This document shows, piece by piece, positions 1 through 8,591 of a stretch of 64,000 bases of DNA; position 1 is the first letter of the stretch, and every line of letters begins with the position of its first letter. The DNA is taken from the NCBI GenBank assembly GCA_039821645.1, contig JBCBNU010000009.1, positions 1 through 64,000 of the forward strand, written 5' to 3'. The stretch is from CALBPI01 sp039821645 (GTDB lineage: Bacteria; Pseudomonadota; Gammaproteobacteria; Steroidobacterales; Woeseiaceae). Made by a program: the position numbers and the translations under genes. Under the pieces are notes generated by a model. It was given only the letters and a program-made list of their open reading frames with translations, had not been told where the DNA came from and did no database searches.

Positions 1-942
1 GGCGATGTTGTGGTGTACGAGTCGACGGTGTACCCAGGCGCGACCGAAGAGTTTTGTGTGCCGATTCTCGAAGCGCAGTCGGGTCTCAAGCTCAACGAGG
101 ATTTCTACGCTGGTTACAGCCCCGAGCGGATCAATCCCGGCGATAAACAGCATCGATTGCCAGATATCCTGAAAGTGACCTCAGGTTCGAGCCAGGCGGC
201 TGCGAAGTTCATCGACGATCTGTATACGAGCATCATTACGGCGGGTACCTACCAGGCCACCTCAATCAAGGTTGCCGAAGCGGCAAAGGTCATCGAGAAC
301 ACCCAGCGTGACGTTAATATCGCACTGGTGAACGAGCTTGCGATGATTTTTGATCGCGTCGGTATCGATACCGAGGACGTGCTGAAAGCTGCGGGTACAA
401 AATGGAATTTTCTGCCATTCCGTCCCGGCATGGTTGGCGGGCATTGCATCGGCGTTGACCCTTACTACCTCACGCACAAGGCGGTAGAGCTCGGTTATCA
501 CCCGGAGATGATCCTTGCTGGACGACGAATCAACGACAACATGGCGCTGTACGTTGCTGGCAGGATCATCAAGCTCATGATCGGGCGGGAAGTGCGACCT
601 AAGGGCGCACGGGCGCTCGTGCTTGGTCTTACCTTCAAGGAAGACTGTCCGGATGTTCGAAACACCAAAGTGATCGATCTGATTGCTGAGCTCGAAAGCT
701 ATGGTGTGAGTGTCGATGTTCACGACCCATGGGCAGATGCGGCTGAGGCCAAGGCCGAGTACGGCATCGAACTTCTGGAAGCGCCAGAGCCCGCTAACTA
801 TGACACCGTAGTGATCGCGGTGGCACACCACCAGTTCCGTGAGTGGGGCGCCGAAAGAATTCGTTCCCTATGCAAGCCACACGGCGTAATCTACGACATC
901 AAATACTTGCTGCCTGAGGATGCGACTGATGAGCGCCTGTAG
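1..942 (+). CDS. tviB: UDP-N-acetyl-hexosamine/UDP-sugar 6-dehydrogenase, TviB type (5' truncated)
   Basis: NAD-dependent oxidation of a nucleotide sugar at C6 to the uronate, in the cytoplasm, for capsule, O-antigen or exopolysaccharide. The reading frame is open to the first base (it begins GDVVVYEST), so the N-terminal Rossmann part lies outside the window and about 313 residues remain. Visible are the family motifs ESTVYPGATEE, GYSPERINPGDK, the central helix with VIENTQRDVNIALVNE, the catalytic cysteine in GGHCIGVDPYY (Cys codon at 445), and the C-terminal UDP-binding domain with GLTFKEDCPDVRNTKV. These match TviB/WbpO dehydrogenases better than UDP-glucose dehydrogenase. It lies 14 bp before an epimerase, as in Vi-antigen-like pathways. 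Which UDP-sugar it uses is inferred from similarity. Confidence 0.93.
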   Translation, partial: GDVVVYESTVYPGATEEFCVPILEAQSGLKLNEDFYAGYSPERINPGDKQHRLPDILKVTSGSSQAAAKFIDDLYTSIITAGTYQATSIKVAEAAKVIENTQRDVNIALVNELAMIFDRVGIDTEDVLKAAGTKWNFLPFRPGMVGGHCIGVDPYYLTHKAVELGYHPEMILAGRRINDNMALYVAGRIIKLMIGREVRPKGARALVLGLTFKEDCPDVRNTKVIDLIAELESYGVSVDVHDPWADAAEAKAEYGIELLEAPEPANYDTVVIAVAHHQFREWGAERIRSLCKPHGVIYDIKYLLPEDATDERL

Positions 943-956
943 GCACGGAGGGCTCC

Positions 957-1964
957 ATGAACGTCCTGGTGACCGGTGCTGCCGGCTTTATTGGTTTTTT
1001 CACTTCTCGTTACCTGCTCGAGCGCGGCGACACCGTGATCGGTCTCGACTGTGTTAACGATTACTACGACCCCTCGCTAAAAGAGGCACGCCTCAAGCTG
1101 CTCGCTGAATACGACCGGTTCACACCTGAGCGTATCGCGTTGGAGGACCGGGAAGGCGTGGAGCGCGTGTTTCGCGACTACGATATCCAGCGTGTCGTCC
1201 ATCTGGCCGCGCAAGCGGGTGTGCGCTACTCGATCGAGAACCCGCATACCTACATCGAGAGCAATATCGTGGGGACGCTCCACGTATTGGAAGGGTGTCG
1301 CCACCACGAGGTTGAGCACTTGGTGTATGCATCGTCGAGCAGCGTATATGGTGCCAACGCCAAAATGCCGTTCTCGATACATGACAACGTCGATCACCCA
1401 TTGGCGTTGTACGGTGCGACCAAGAAAGCCAACGAGCTCATGGCGCATTCGTATTCCAATCTCTACGGGCTGCCGACAACGGGGCTCAGGTTCTTCACCG
1501 TTTACGGCCCTTACGGCCGCCCGGACATGGCGCTGTTCCTGTTCACGAAAAATATTATCGAAGGCAAGCCCATCGATGTATTTAACTACGGTAAGCATCG
1601 GCGCGATTTCACCTACGTCGATGACATTGTCGAGGGTGTCATCCGCACGATGGATAACGTGGCCTCGCCGAATGCGGGCTGGGACCCTATGGCTCCGGAT
1701 CCCGGTACGAGCAAAGCGCCGTACCGTATCTACAACATCGGTAACAATGAGCCAGTCGAATTACTGCGCTACATAGAAGTCATCGAGGAGTGCGTCGGCA
1801 AGAAGGCGGAGAAAAACCTGTTGCCGCTGCAGCCCGGAGATGTGCCCGACACGTACGCCAATGTTGAGGATCTGGTCGCGGATGTCGATTACAAGCCAGC
1901 GACACCCGTCGAGGTGGGTATCCGCAACTTCGTCGATTGGTATCGGGAGTACTACAAGGTATGA
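957..1964 (+). CDS. NAD-dependent UDP-sugar 4-epimerase (UDP-glucuronate epimerase-like)
   Basis: Extended short-chain dehydrogenase that inverts C4 of a UDP-sugar through a 4-keto intermediate. The N-terminal NAD-binding motif TGAAGFIG is at residues 6-13, the Ser cluster at 126-129, and the catalytic Tyr152/Lys156 pair lies in YGATK. The stretch NDYYDPSLKEARL is characteristic of UDP-glucuronate 4-epimerases (CapI/LspL group). At 335 residues it is full length. A clear GGAGG ribosome-binding site precedes the ATG. It probably acts on the uronate made by the dehydrogenase just upstream. A TviC/WbpP-like role on UDP-GlcNAcA is the main alternative. Its stop overlaps the next start (ATGA). Confidence 0.9.
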   Translation: MNVLVTGAAGFIGFFTSRYLLERGDTVIGLDCVNDYYDPSLKEARLKLLAEYDRFTPERIALEDREGVERVFRDYDIQRVVHLAAQAGVRYSIENPHTYIESNIVGTLHVLEGCRHHEVEHLVYASSSSVYGANAKMPFSIHDNVDHPLALYGATKKANELMAHSYSNLYGLPTTGLRFFTVYGPYGRPDMALFLFTKNIIEGKPIDVFNYGKHRRDFTYVDDIVEGVIRTMDNVASPNAGWDPMAPDPGTSKAPYRIYNIGNNEPVELLRYIEVIEECVGKKAEKNLLPLQPGDVPDTYANVEDLVADVDYKPATPVEVGIRNFVDWYREYYKV

Positions 1965-3619
1965 AGATACGCGCACCGATGAGTGCTCGATTCCCAACCG
2001 ACCTCCCGGCCTGGCGCAGACTCAAAGATGAAGCGAAAGCCGTGCGTAAGCTCGGCCTCGCGAAAGTCGTGTCACGTGACAAGCAACGCTTCGATCGTTG
2101 CAGTGTGAAAGGCGCAGACCTCGTCCTCGACTTCTCGCGACAGCTGGCGCGCACCTCAACGTTGAAGCAGCTCGTCATGCTCGCGCGCCAATGCGAAGTC
2201 GCTGAGCGACGCGATGAAATGCTCGCGGGCACGCCGATCAACAACACCGAGGGTCGTGCCGTACTGCACACCCTATTGCGTGCCGGAAGACTGCCCTCGA
2301 CTCACGATTTGTCGGAAGCCTCGAGAGAGGTGCAGTCGGTTCTACGACGTATGTTGCGTTTTGTCGACCAGATGCATAACGGTGACTTACTCGGCAGTTC
2401 CGGTAAACGGTTCACCGACGTCGTGAACATCGGGATCGGTGGCTCGGACCTCGGCATCGTGATGGCGGCTGAGGCGCTGTCACATGCTGGCACGGGATTA
2501 CGCCTCCACGCGGTTTCCAATGTTGACGGTACGCAGCTAGCCGATCTACAGCAGCACCTTGATCCGGAGACTTCGTTGATCGTCATTTGCTCAAAGACGT
2601 TCACGACACTCGAAACGATGACGAATGCCAACGCGGCGCGTGCCTGGATTGCGTCGACGCTCGGCAAGTCTGCAGTTGCGAAACACTTTGCGGCGGCGTC
2701 AACGAACCACTCGGCCATGGATGCTTTCGATATCGATCATGAGCGTCGGTTTGGGTTCTGGGACTGGGTCGGTGGGCGCTACTCGCTTTGGTCTGCCGTC
2801 GGGCTCTCGATCGCCCTTGCAGTTGGGTCAGGGGCTTTTCGGGAGCTGTTGAGCGGTGCGCGTGTGATGGACCGACACTTTGAACAAGCGCCACTGGATC
2901 AGAACTTGCCAGTACTGCTCGCAATGTTGGCGGTCTGGAACAACAACTTCCTCGGTGCGACAACCCACGCGGTGTTGCCGTATGACAATCGACTCCATCG
3001 ACTGCCAGCTTACCTTCAACAGTTGCAGATGGAGAGCAACGGTAAGTCGATACGACGCGACGGTAAGCGGGTACGGTGTGAAACCGGTGCGGTTATCTGG
3101 GGAGAGCCAGGCTCCAACGCCCAGCATTCCTTCTATCAATTGTTGCATCAAGGTACGCGCGAGTTTTCGGCCGATTTCATTCTGCCGGCACGCTCATCCG
3201 GAGCATCGCAAGCTCAGCAGGATCTCGCCATCGCCAACTGCCTCGCGCAGGCCGATGCGATGGCCTACGGATACGACGAGAAGGCCGCAACCGCTGAACT
3301 CAAGGCGCGCGGTTTGCCATCAGCAGAGGTTCGAAAACTGGCGGCTCACAAGGTCCATCCTGGGAATCATCCCAGCAGCGTAATTATTATGAAGTCGCTA
3401 ACGCCTAAAACGCTCGGGCAGTTGATCGCACTGTACGAACACAAGGTGTTCGTCGAAGGGGTGGTGTGGGGCATTAACAGCTTTGATCAGTGGGGCGTTG
3501 AGCTCGGGAAAAAGATGGCCTCAGCGCTGGCGCCTGCGGTTGCGAATCCGAAGGCGGCCGATTCGACGAACGTAGTTACTCAACAAACACTGAAAGTACT
3601 GCGTCGCTGGCGGACATAA
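1961..3619 (+). CDS. pgi: Glucose-6-phosphate isomerase
   Basis: Interconverts glucose-6-phosphate and fructose-6-phosphate, linking glycolysis and gluconeogenesis to the sugar-nucleotide genes upstream. The sugar-phosphate isomerase domains show DVVNIGIGGSDLG, the catalytic Glu in QLQMESNGKS, the catalytic His in PGSNAQHSFYQLLHQG, and the C-terminal Lys in INSFDQWGVELGKK. From the ATG at 1961 the protein is 552 residues, near the usual 549. That ATG overlaps the upstream TGA (ATGA), which favours coupled translation. A second in-frame ATG at 1979 is possible, and the open frame also reaches a GTG at 1937 inside the epimerase, which I consider unlikely. Confidence 0.96.
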   Translation: MKIRAPMSARFPTDLPAWRRLKDEAKAVRKLGLAKVVSRDKQRFDRCSVKGADLVLDFSRQLARTSTLKQLVMLARQCEVAERRDEMLAGTPINNTEGRAVLHTLLRAGRLPSTHDLSEASREVQSVLRRMLRFVDQMHNGDLLGSSGKRFTDVVNIGIGGSDLGIVMAAEALSHAGTGLRLHAVSNVDGTQLADLQQHLDPETSLIVICSKTFTTLETMTNANAARAWIASTLGKSAVAKHFAAASTNHSAMDAFDIDHERRFGFWDWVGGRYSLWSAVGLSIALAVGSGAFRELLSGARVMDRHFEQAPLDQNLPVLLAMLAVWNNNFLGATTHAVLPYDNRLHRLPAYLQQLQMESNGKSIRRDGKRVRCETGAVIWGEPGSNAQHSFYQLLHQGTREFSADFILPARSSGASQAQQDLAIANCLAQADAMAYGYDEKAATAELKARGLPSAEVRKLAAHKVHPGNHPSSVIIMKSLTPKTLGQLIALYEHKVFVEGVVWGINSFDQWGVELGKKMASALAPAVANPKAADSTNVVTQQTLKVLRRWRT

Positions 3620-3784
3620 TGTTAAACGTCTTTTCTCCGTCTAAGGTTTGTTGAGGCGTAAACTCCGATCGTCGCGAGCCGCTCTTGTCGAATGGCCAGA
3701 GGCCTGTGCTATGTTTGGGGAGTACCTAGGATGCGCGGATTTAAGCGTCCGATCCAATTGCGTTTTTCAACGAGGGGAATACTT

Positions 3785-5710
3785 TTGAGAACTCTTGCTA
3801 AGTGGCTTCTGGTGGCATTACTGCCGATTTCCATCGCTGTCGCTGAAACCTCTGTCCAAGACTTCGTCAAGCTACCCAGTTTTGGTGTAGTGGCGATGTC
3901 GCCGGATGGTAAGCATCTCGCTGCTACCACCGACGTCAAGGGCGATGCGGCCATGATCGTCATGAACATTGAAAACCCGAAACGACCTGATGTCGTTCTG
4001 CGGAAAAAGGCGGCTAAAGGGCAATCGATTGCGTCTATCCGTTGGGTTTCCAATGAGAGGCTCTTGTTCACCACTTCCGAACGGAATGGCACTCTCGCCC
4101 GCCCGATTGGCGGTGGCATTGTCTACGCTGTCGACTACAACGGTAAGAATGAGTTTCGACTCGGTGCCGGACGCTCATACTTTGCGATGAATCAGATTCT
4201 GGATCTGATTCCGGATGACCCCTACCATATTCTCATCGTCTCTTACGGACAGGGAAGGGGCGCGATATTTGAGCGCGTCAACGTTGTGAATGGCCGCCGT
4301 AATACGACGCAGACCTCGCCCTTCGATAATGGAGGCCTGCTCGCTGACGCGGATAATGTCGCTCGATTCGCGGCCGGCTCGGACGAAAGCACAAATACAC
4401 CGTACTACGCATACAGAGCCAGTGCTGATGATGAATGGGAAACATTTGGAAGCCCATTCGCAGGTGGCGTATTCCCCGTGTCGTTCGAGGAGGAGACCGG
4501 TCATATCCTGATGGCGACTAATGATGAGAATAGCTTCGGCATGGGCTCGTTCGATCCTGTGAGCCGTGAATACACGCCGATGATCTCTCACGACAAGGTT
4601 CCCGCTAATGAACTTTTGGTCGGACCAGATGGGTCGATCGTCGGAGCGGAGTTTCTCCCTGGATTACCTGAAATCCAATATTTGCCTGGAGATAGTGACG
4701 GACATCTGTTGTGGAAACGTCTCCATGGCGCCTTCCCGGATTATCAAGTACGCATTGAGGATTACACGCTAGAGGGCGATCAAGCGCTCGTGCGCGTCTG
4801 GAGCGACGTGCAGCCTCCACGATTCTTCTTGTTGGACACAGAGGCGTTTACGGCGCGTTACTTGTTCGATACTCGTCCGGAAATCGACGGTAAGGAAATG
4901 CGGCCGAAGACGGCGCACTGGTTGAAGGCCCGTGATGGCGTCGATTTTCAGGTCTACGTCACGAAGCCAGAGGGAGAAGGACCTTTCCCTACGGTCATGC
5001 TGATCCACGGTGGACCTCACGGACCGCGCGATGAGTGGGGCTATGACCTCGAAGCACAACTGCTCGCCAGTCGGGGTTACGCCGTAATCCAACCCAACTA
5101 CCGAGGTTCGGGTGGGTTTGGTTATCAGTTCGAGCGCTCCGGGTATCGCCGCTGGTATCTCGAAATGCAGGATGACGTCACCGACGCAACCCTTTGGGCG
5201 TTCGAGGAAGGGATCGCAGATCCGAACCGCACTTGTATCTACGGTGGTAGCTACGGCGGCTTTGCTACTATGGCCGGCGTAACTAAAGAGCCGGATTTAT
5301 ATGCATGCGGCTTCGCGTTTGTTGGCGTTTACGATCTTGAGATTTTCCTTACTCGTGGAGATATTCCTGACCGTGAGTCGGGTCGAACCTATCTGACTCA
5401 GGCAATTGGTCGGGACAAACAAGACCTGCAAGCAAGATCGCCGGCAAACCATGTTGATAAGATCAAGGCGGCGCTCTACGTAGCACACGGCAAAGCCGAT
5501 CAACGTGTCCCTGTGGTGCAGTACTACAACCTCCTAGAGAAGCTGGATGAGGCGGAAATCGAGTATGACTCGATGCTGGTTCCGCGCGAGGGCCACGGGT
5601 TTTACAAGTTGGAAAATCGTGTGAAGTACTACAACGCATTGCTGGATTTTCTAAACAAGACGATTGGTCCAGACGGTCCTGGTAAAGAAAGGCTACACGC
5701 CAGACTTTAG
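3785..5710 (+). CDS. S9 family prolyl-oligopeptidase-like serine peptidase, secreted
   Basis: Serine peptidase of the prolyl oligopeptidase/acylaminoacyl-peptidase clan, probably cleaving short peptides in the periplasm. From a TTG start at 3785 the protein (641 residues) begins MRTLAKWLLVALLPISIAVA, a clear Sec signal peptide, and GAGGGGA lies about 8 bp upstream. The frame is open to an ATG at 3692, but that would add about 31 residues ahead of the signal peptide. The N-terminal half is a predicted beta-propeller. The C-terminal alpha/beta-hydrolase domain carries HGGPHGP (oxyanion), the nucleophile Ser489 in GGSYGGFA, Asp572 in KADQRVP and His604 in REGHGF. It is monocistronic, ended by a strong intrinsic terminator. 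Confidence 0.9.
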   Translation: MRTLAKWLLVALLPISIAVAETSVQDFVKLPSFGVVAMSPDGKHLAATTDVKGDAAMIVMNIENPKRPDVVLRKKAAKGQSIASIRWVSNERLLFTTSERNGTLARPIGGGIVYAVDYNGKNEFRLGAGRSYFAMNQILDLIPDDPYHILIVSYGQGRGAIFERVNVVNGRRNTTQTSPFDNGGLLADADNVARFAAGSDESTNTPYYAYRASADDEWETFGSPFAGGVFPVSFEEETGHILMATNDENSFGMGSFDPVSREYTPMISHDKVPANELLVGPDGSIVGAEFLPGLPEIQYLPGDSDGHLLWKRLHGAFPDYQVRIEDYTLEGDQALVRVWSDVQPPRFFLLDTEAFTARYLFDTRPEIDGKEMRPKTAHWLKARDGVDFQVYVTKPEGEGPFPTVMLIHGGPHGPRDEWGYDLEAQLLASRGYAVIQPNYRGSGGFGYQFERSGYRRWYLEMQDDVTDATLWAFEEGIADPNRTCIYGGSYGGFATMAGVTKEPDLYACGFAFVGVYDLEIFLTRGDIPDRESGRTYLTQAIGRDKQDLQARSPANHVDKIKAALYVAHGKADQRVPVVQYYNLLEKLDEAEIEYDSMLVPREGHGFYKLENRVKYYNALLDFLNKTIGPDGPGKERLHARL

Positions 5711-5734
5711 CTCAAGTCCGGAAACCTGATCTGG

Positions 5735-5768
5735 AACCGCGTGCACGAAAGCGCACGCGGTTTTTTTT
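5735..5768 (+). terminator. Rho-independent terminator after the S9 peptidase gene
   Basis: Perfect 10-bp inverted repeat AACCGCGTGC / GCACGCGGTT with an 8-nt loop, followed by a run of eight T residues that overlaps the end of the stem. It begins 25 bp after the peptidase stop codon. It also argues against starting the next gene at the in-frame GTG at 5741, which lies inside the stem. Confidence 0.93.
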
Positions 5769-5830
5769 GCTGCGCAAATGATCGCTTATTGGCACACTGC
5801 TCGGCGTGGGGGATTGAAGGACGTAGTTTG

Positions 5831-6907
5831 ATGAGCAACCGACAAGAACAAAACAGCGGGACGCGTCCGGTTCGCGAAGCGCACCGAATCGATGAGTCCC
5901 GGCTTTTTGAGTACCTCGGCGATCAGATTTCCGGGTTCGAAGGTCCTCTGACGGTATCGCAATTCAAGGGCGGGCAGTCCAACCCGACCTACAAGCTCGA
6001 GACGCCAAAACACTCGTATGTGCTCCGACGTAAACCGCCGGGCAAACTGTTGCCGTCTGCGCATGCGGTCGATCGTGAGTATCGGGTCATCAGCGCTTTG
6101 CATGAGACAGGGTTTCCGGTCGCAAGACCGCATCTGTTGTGCGAAGACGACGATGTCATCGGAACGATGTTTTACGTGATGGACTGCGTTGACGGACCGA
6201 TCTATTGGGAACCGGACTTACCCCAATGTGACACCGAATCGCGAGCGGAAATCTATGATTCGATGAATCGAACGATCGCGCGTCTTCACTCGATCGACTT
6301 CAAGGCGATTGGCCTTGAAGACTATGGCAAAGCGGGCAACTACTTTGAGCGGCAGATTTCCCGCTGGTCGAAGCAATACATTGCTTCCGAGACTGAAACT
6401 ATTGAACCGATGAACAAGCTGATGGCATGGCTGGAGGGCAACGTACCTTCGGACCAATCGGAGAGCATTGTCCACGGCGACTACAGACTCGATAACATGG
6501 TGTTCAATCCGACAGCCAATTCGGTGGCGGCGATCCTCGATTGGGAGCTGTCAACCATCGGTCATCCGCTCGCCGATTTCACTTACCACTTGATGGCTTG
6601 GCAGATGCCGGACATCGGTATCGGTTCCAGCGGGCTCGTTGGCAAAGATGTCTCCGAGCTCGGCATACCGACAGAACAAGCGTACGTTGAGGCGTACTGC
6701 GAGCGCACCGGTCGCGACGGCATCGAGAATCGAGATTTCTATTCAGCGTTCAACTTTTTCCGTATCGCCGCAATTCTCCAAGGAATCGCCGGTCGAGTCC
6801 GCGACGGCACCGCGGCGAGTGCACACGCAGCGAACGCGATTGCCGGTGTTGGACCGTTGGCTGAGACTGGATGGCACTACGCGCAGCAAGCTGGCGCCGC
6901 GGGTTAA
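5831..6907 (+). CDS. APH-family phosphotransferase (LvaA/ACAD10-11 kinase-like)
   Basis: Member of the aminoglycoside-phosphotransferase/choline-kinase fold group that in bacteria usually accompanies acyl-CoA genes. It has the nucleotide-binding N-lobe (FKGGQSNPTYKL, then VLRRKPPGKLLPSAHAVDRE), the Brenner catalytic motif HGDYRLDN near residue 215 and the metal-binding DWE near 237. Characterised relatives (LvaA of the Pseudomonas levulinate pathway and the kinase domain of ACAD10/11) phosphorylate 4-hydroxyacyl-CoA so that the hydroxyl can be eliminated. That substrate is an inference here. The start chosen is the ATG at 5831 with GAAGGA upstream. It ends 2 bp before a MaoC hydratase gene, so the two are probably cotranscribed. 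Antibiotic resistance is unlikely. Confidence 0.85.
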   Translation: MSNRQEQNSGTRPVREAHRIDESRLFEYLGDQISGFEGPLTVSQFKGGQSNPTYKLETPKHSYVLRRKPPGKLLPSAHAVDREYRVISALHETGFPVARPHLLCEDDDVIGTMFYVMDCVDGPIYWEPDLPQCDTESRAEIYDSMNRTIARLHSIDFKAIGLEDYGKAGNYFERQISRWSKQYIASETETIEPMNKLMAWLEGNVPSDQSESIVHGDYRLDNMVFNPTANSVAAILDWELSTIGHPLADFTYHLMAWQMPDIGIGSSGLVGKDVSELGIPTEQAYVEAYCERTGRDGIENRDFYSAFNFFRIAAILQGIAGRVRDGTAASAHAANAIAGVGPLAETGWHYAQQAGAAG

Positions 6908-6909
6908 TC

Positions 6910-7764
6910 ATGGCGCTCGATGCGCAACGCTTAAGTTCTCTTGCTCGTAAAGACCTGCCGTTTAGCTGGCGTTCTCACCAGTCCTGTTTGTACGCGCTTA
7001 GTATCGGATTCGGACGTGAGGTGGATGTTCGAGCGGAGCAGGAGTATCTCTTGCCCGGTGCGACACAACGCGCTGTACCGACCATGGCTACTGTTATGAC
7101 CGTCAATGTCTTCGAGCAAGACTACGGTTGGCAGTACGAACAGATGCTGCATGGCGAGCAGTACCTTCGCCTTCACCGACCATTGCGACCGGCAGAAGAC
7201 CTGCTTGCAGATTTCTCCGTCGATCGAGTCCACGACAAAGGGGTCAACCGCCCTGCAATGATTGTCACGCGCGTCGATGCGAGGCGGGCATCCGATGGCT
7301 CGCCGTTGTTCACGCTTGGCTCAACTCTGGTCGCACGCGCGGATGGCGGTTTCGATGGGCCGCAGGATGCATTGCCATCACTGCACGTGGTGCCCGACCG
7401 TTCACCGGATCTAACCCACCATGCGCCTACGAGGCCTGAGCAGGCGTTTCTCTATCGCTTTAACGGTGACCACAATCCGCTGCACTTGCGCTCAGATGCA
7501 GCGCGACTGGCGGGGTTTCCGAAACCTATCTTGCAAGGGCTATGTACATACGGTTTCGCCTGCCGCGCGATACTGGAAACGATTTGCGATTTTGATCACA
7601 CCCTGATCGGTGAATTCAATGCGCGGTTTACCGGGCCGGTGTTCCCTGGGGAGGTCATCACGACACTGATGTGGCAAGAGGGTGAGGATGTTTCATTCCG
7701 CTGTCGCATCGATTCGCGCAACGTGACCGTGTTGGACCACGGCTACTGCAGACTGCTCGTGTAG
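6910..7764 (+). CDS. MaoC-family (R)-specific enoyl-CoA hydratase
   Basis: Double-hotdog protein of 284 residues that hydrates trans-2-enoyl-CoA to (3R)-hydroxyacyl-CoA, or dehydrates in reverse. The N-terminal half is the degenerate hotdog (VDVRAEQEYLLPGATQRAVP, then FEQDYGWQYEQML). The C-terminal half carries the hydratase-2 signature YRFNGDHNPLHLRSDAARLAGF with the catalytic Asp and His, and the GLCTYGFA helix. This layout resembles eukaryotic MFE-2 hydratase 2 and actinobacterial ChsH/HtdX-type enzymes. The ATG at 6910 follows the kinase stop by 2 bp. The gene converges on a YceI-like lipoprotein gene 8 bp away. Confidence 0.88.
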   Translation: MALDAQRLSSLARKDLPFSWRSHQSCLYALSIGFGREVDVRAEQEYLLPGATQRAVPTMATVMTVNVFEQDYGWQYEQMLHGEQYLRLHRPLRPAEDLLADFSVDRVHDKGVNRPAMIVTRVDARRASDGSPLFTLGSTLVARADGGFDGPQDALPSLHVVPDRSPDLTHHAPTRPEQAFLYRFNGDHNPLHLRSDAARLAGFPKPILQGLCTYGFACRAILETICDFDHTLIGEFNARFTGPVFPGEVITTLMWQEGEDVSFRCRIDSRNVTVLDHGYCRLLV

Positions 7765-7772
7765 TGAATGAA

Positions 7773-8516
7773 TCAATCTGCGGTTTCTGAGCTCTTCGCA
7801 CGCGATAGGCGTTGTGCATTAATTTCGTAGCGCACCGTCATTCCATCGGCCACTCTTACCGCGCCGCCCGCCGCTGAGAAGGGTGTTAAACCGAGCTGCT
7901 CGTGTGTCAGTGTTACTTCGCCAGTTACCTGGAGTTGGTTCTCGGATTGCTCTAGTGAGAGGGGCATACGCAAGGCGACGGTCTTACCGATGACCGTAAT
8001 GTCACATGCAGCCGTCGCGGGCTCCGTATCCATTTGGATATCGCGACAGGCGGCCCGAATGAACGCGTGGTTATCCGCATCGAGAAAGTCTGCCCCCAGC
8101 ATGTTGTTGCGTGTGCCGACTCGATCTTTTTCCGGTACGGGTGCTTCGAACTCCGCCCCTTCCTCAGCACGCACGGCGGGATCATCCACGACAAGCGTGG
8201 TAACTGGCAGCACGATGCGTGCGATGGTTTCTTCGAGTTTCGGTGCAACCCAAATTGTTCCCGTCAGTCCGGAGCTGCTGATGGCATGGTTGTGGCCGAG
8301 TCGTGCCATGGTGCCCGCGCGAAAGGTCAGCACAGTGACGCGACTATTGGCCGGAACCACAGCGAATCGTTCTGCGTCTGGTGCTGGCTCCTGTACGGGT
8401 TCAACCCGCGTCACACCATCTGCGCTCTCTACCCCAGGGGCCGTGGACTGCGTTACCGGCGCGCAGCCCGCAAGCAACGCGGTCAGCGCGGTTATGAACA
8501 CTACGATTTTTCGCAT
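7773..8516 (-). CDS. YceI-like domain lipoprotein
   Basis: From the ATG at 8516 the protein (247 residues) begins MRKIVVFITALTALLAGCAP, a signal peptide with a lipobox (LLAGC), so it should be a lipid-anchored envelope protein. The mature part has a low-complexity linker, then a YceI/TT1927-like lipocalin-fold region: VPANSRVTVLTFRAGTMARLGHNHAI, the polar NNMLGADFLDADNHAFI segment and strands ending ADGMTVRYEINAQRL. YceI proteins bind isoprenoid or other hydrophobic ligands, but the ligand here cannot be read. The longer frame to 8621 overlaps the divergent crotonase and lacks a sensible N-terminus. The gene converges on the MaoC gene. Confidence 0.78.
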   Translation of the reverse strand: MRKIVVFITALTALLAGCAPVTQSTAPGVESADGVTRVEPVQEPAPDAERFAVVPANSRVTVLTFRAGTMARLGHNHAISSSGLTGTIWVAPKLEETIARIVLPVTTLVVDDPAVRAEEGAEFEAPVPEKDRVGTRNNMLGADFLDADNHAFIRAACRDIQMDTEPATAACDITVIGKTVALRMPLSLEQSENQLQVTGEVTLTHEQLGLTPFSAAGGAVRVADGMTVRYEINAQRLSRAKSSETAD

Positions 8517-8559
8517 GGGTCGAGTCGCCGGGAAAAAGGGGCCCCAAGGCCGATGTCGG

Positions 8560-8565
8560 TATAAT
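8560..8565 (+). promoter_or_regulatory. Candidate -10 box for the crotonase gene
   Basis: Perfect TATAAT hexamer 27 bp upstream of the ATG at 8592, in the short region divergent from the lipoprotein gene. No good -35 hexamer is seen at 16-18 bp spacing, so the call rests on the -10 alone. Confidence 0.4.
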
Positions 8566-8591
8566 ACCTGCCAACTTAAGGGGAGTAACCA

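Noticed and set aside
262..831. 189-codon minus-strand ORF
   Set aside because: Antisense to tviB; no independent evidence.
1192..1776. 194-codon plus-strand ORF
   Set aside because: Out-of-frame shadow of the epimerase gene, Arg/Ser-rich.
5741..5830. GTG start for the APH-like gene
   Set aside because: It lies inside the terminator stem of the previous gene; the ATG at 5831 has a ribosome-binding site.
5831..6907. Antibiotic (aminoglycoside) resistance gene
   Set aside because: The fold is APH-like, but neighbouring acyl-CoA genes and sequence type point to the LvaA/ACAD kinase group.
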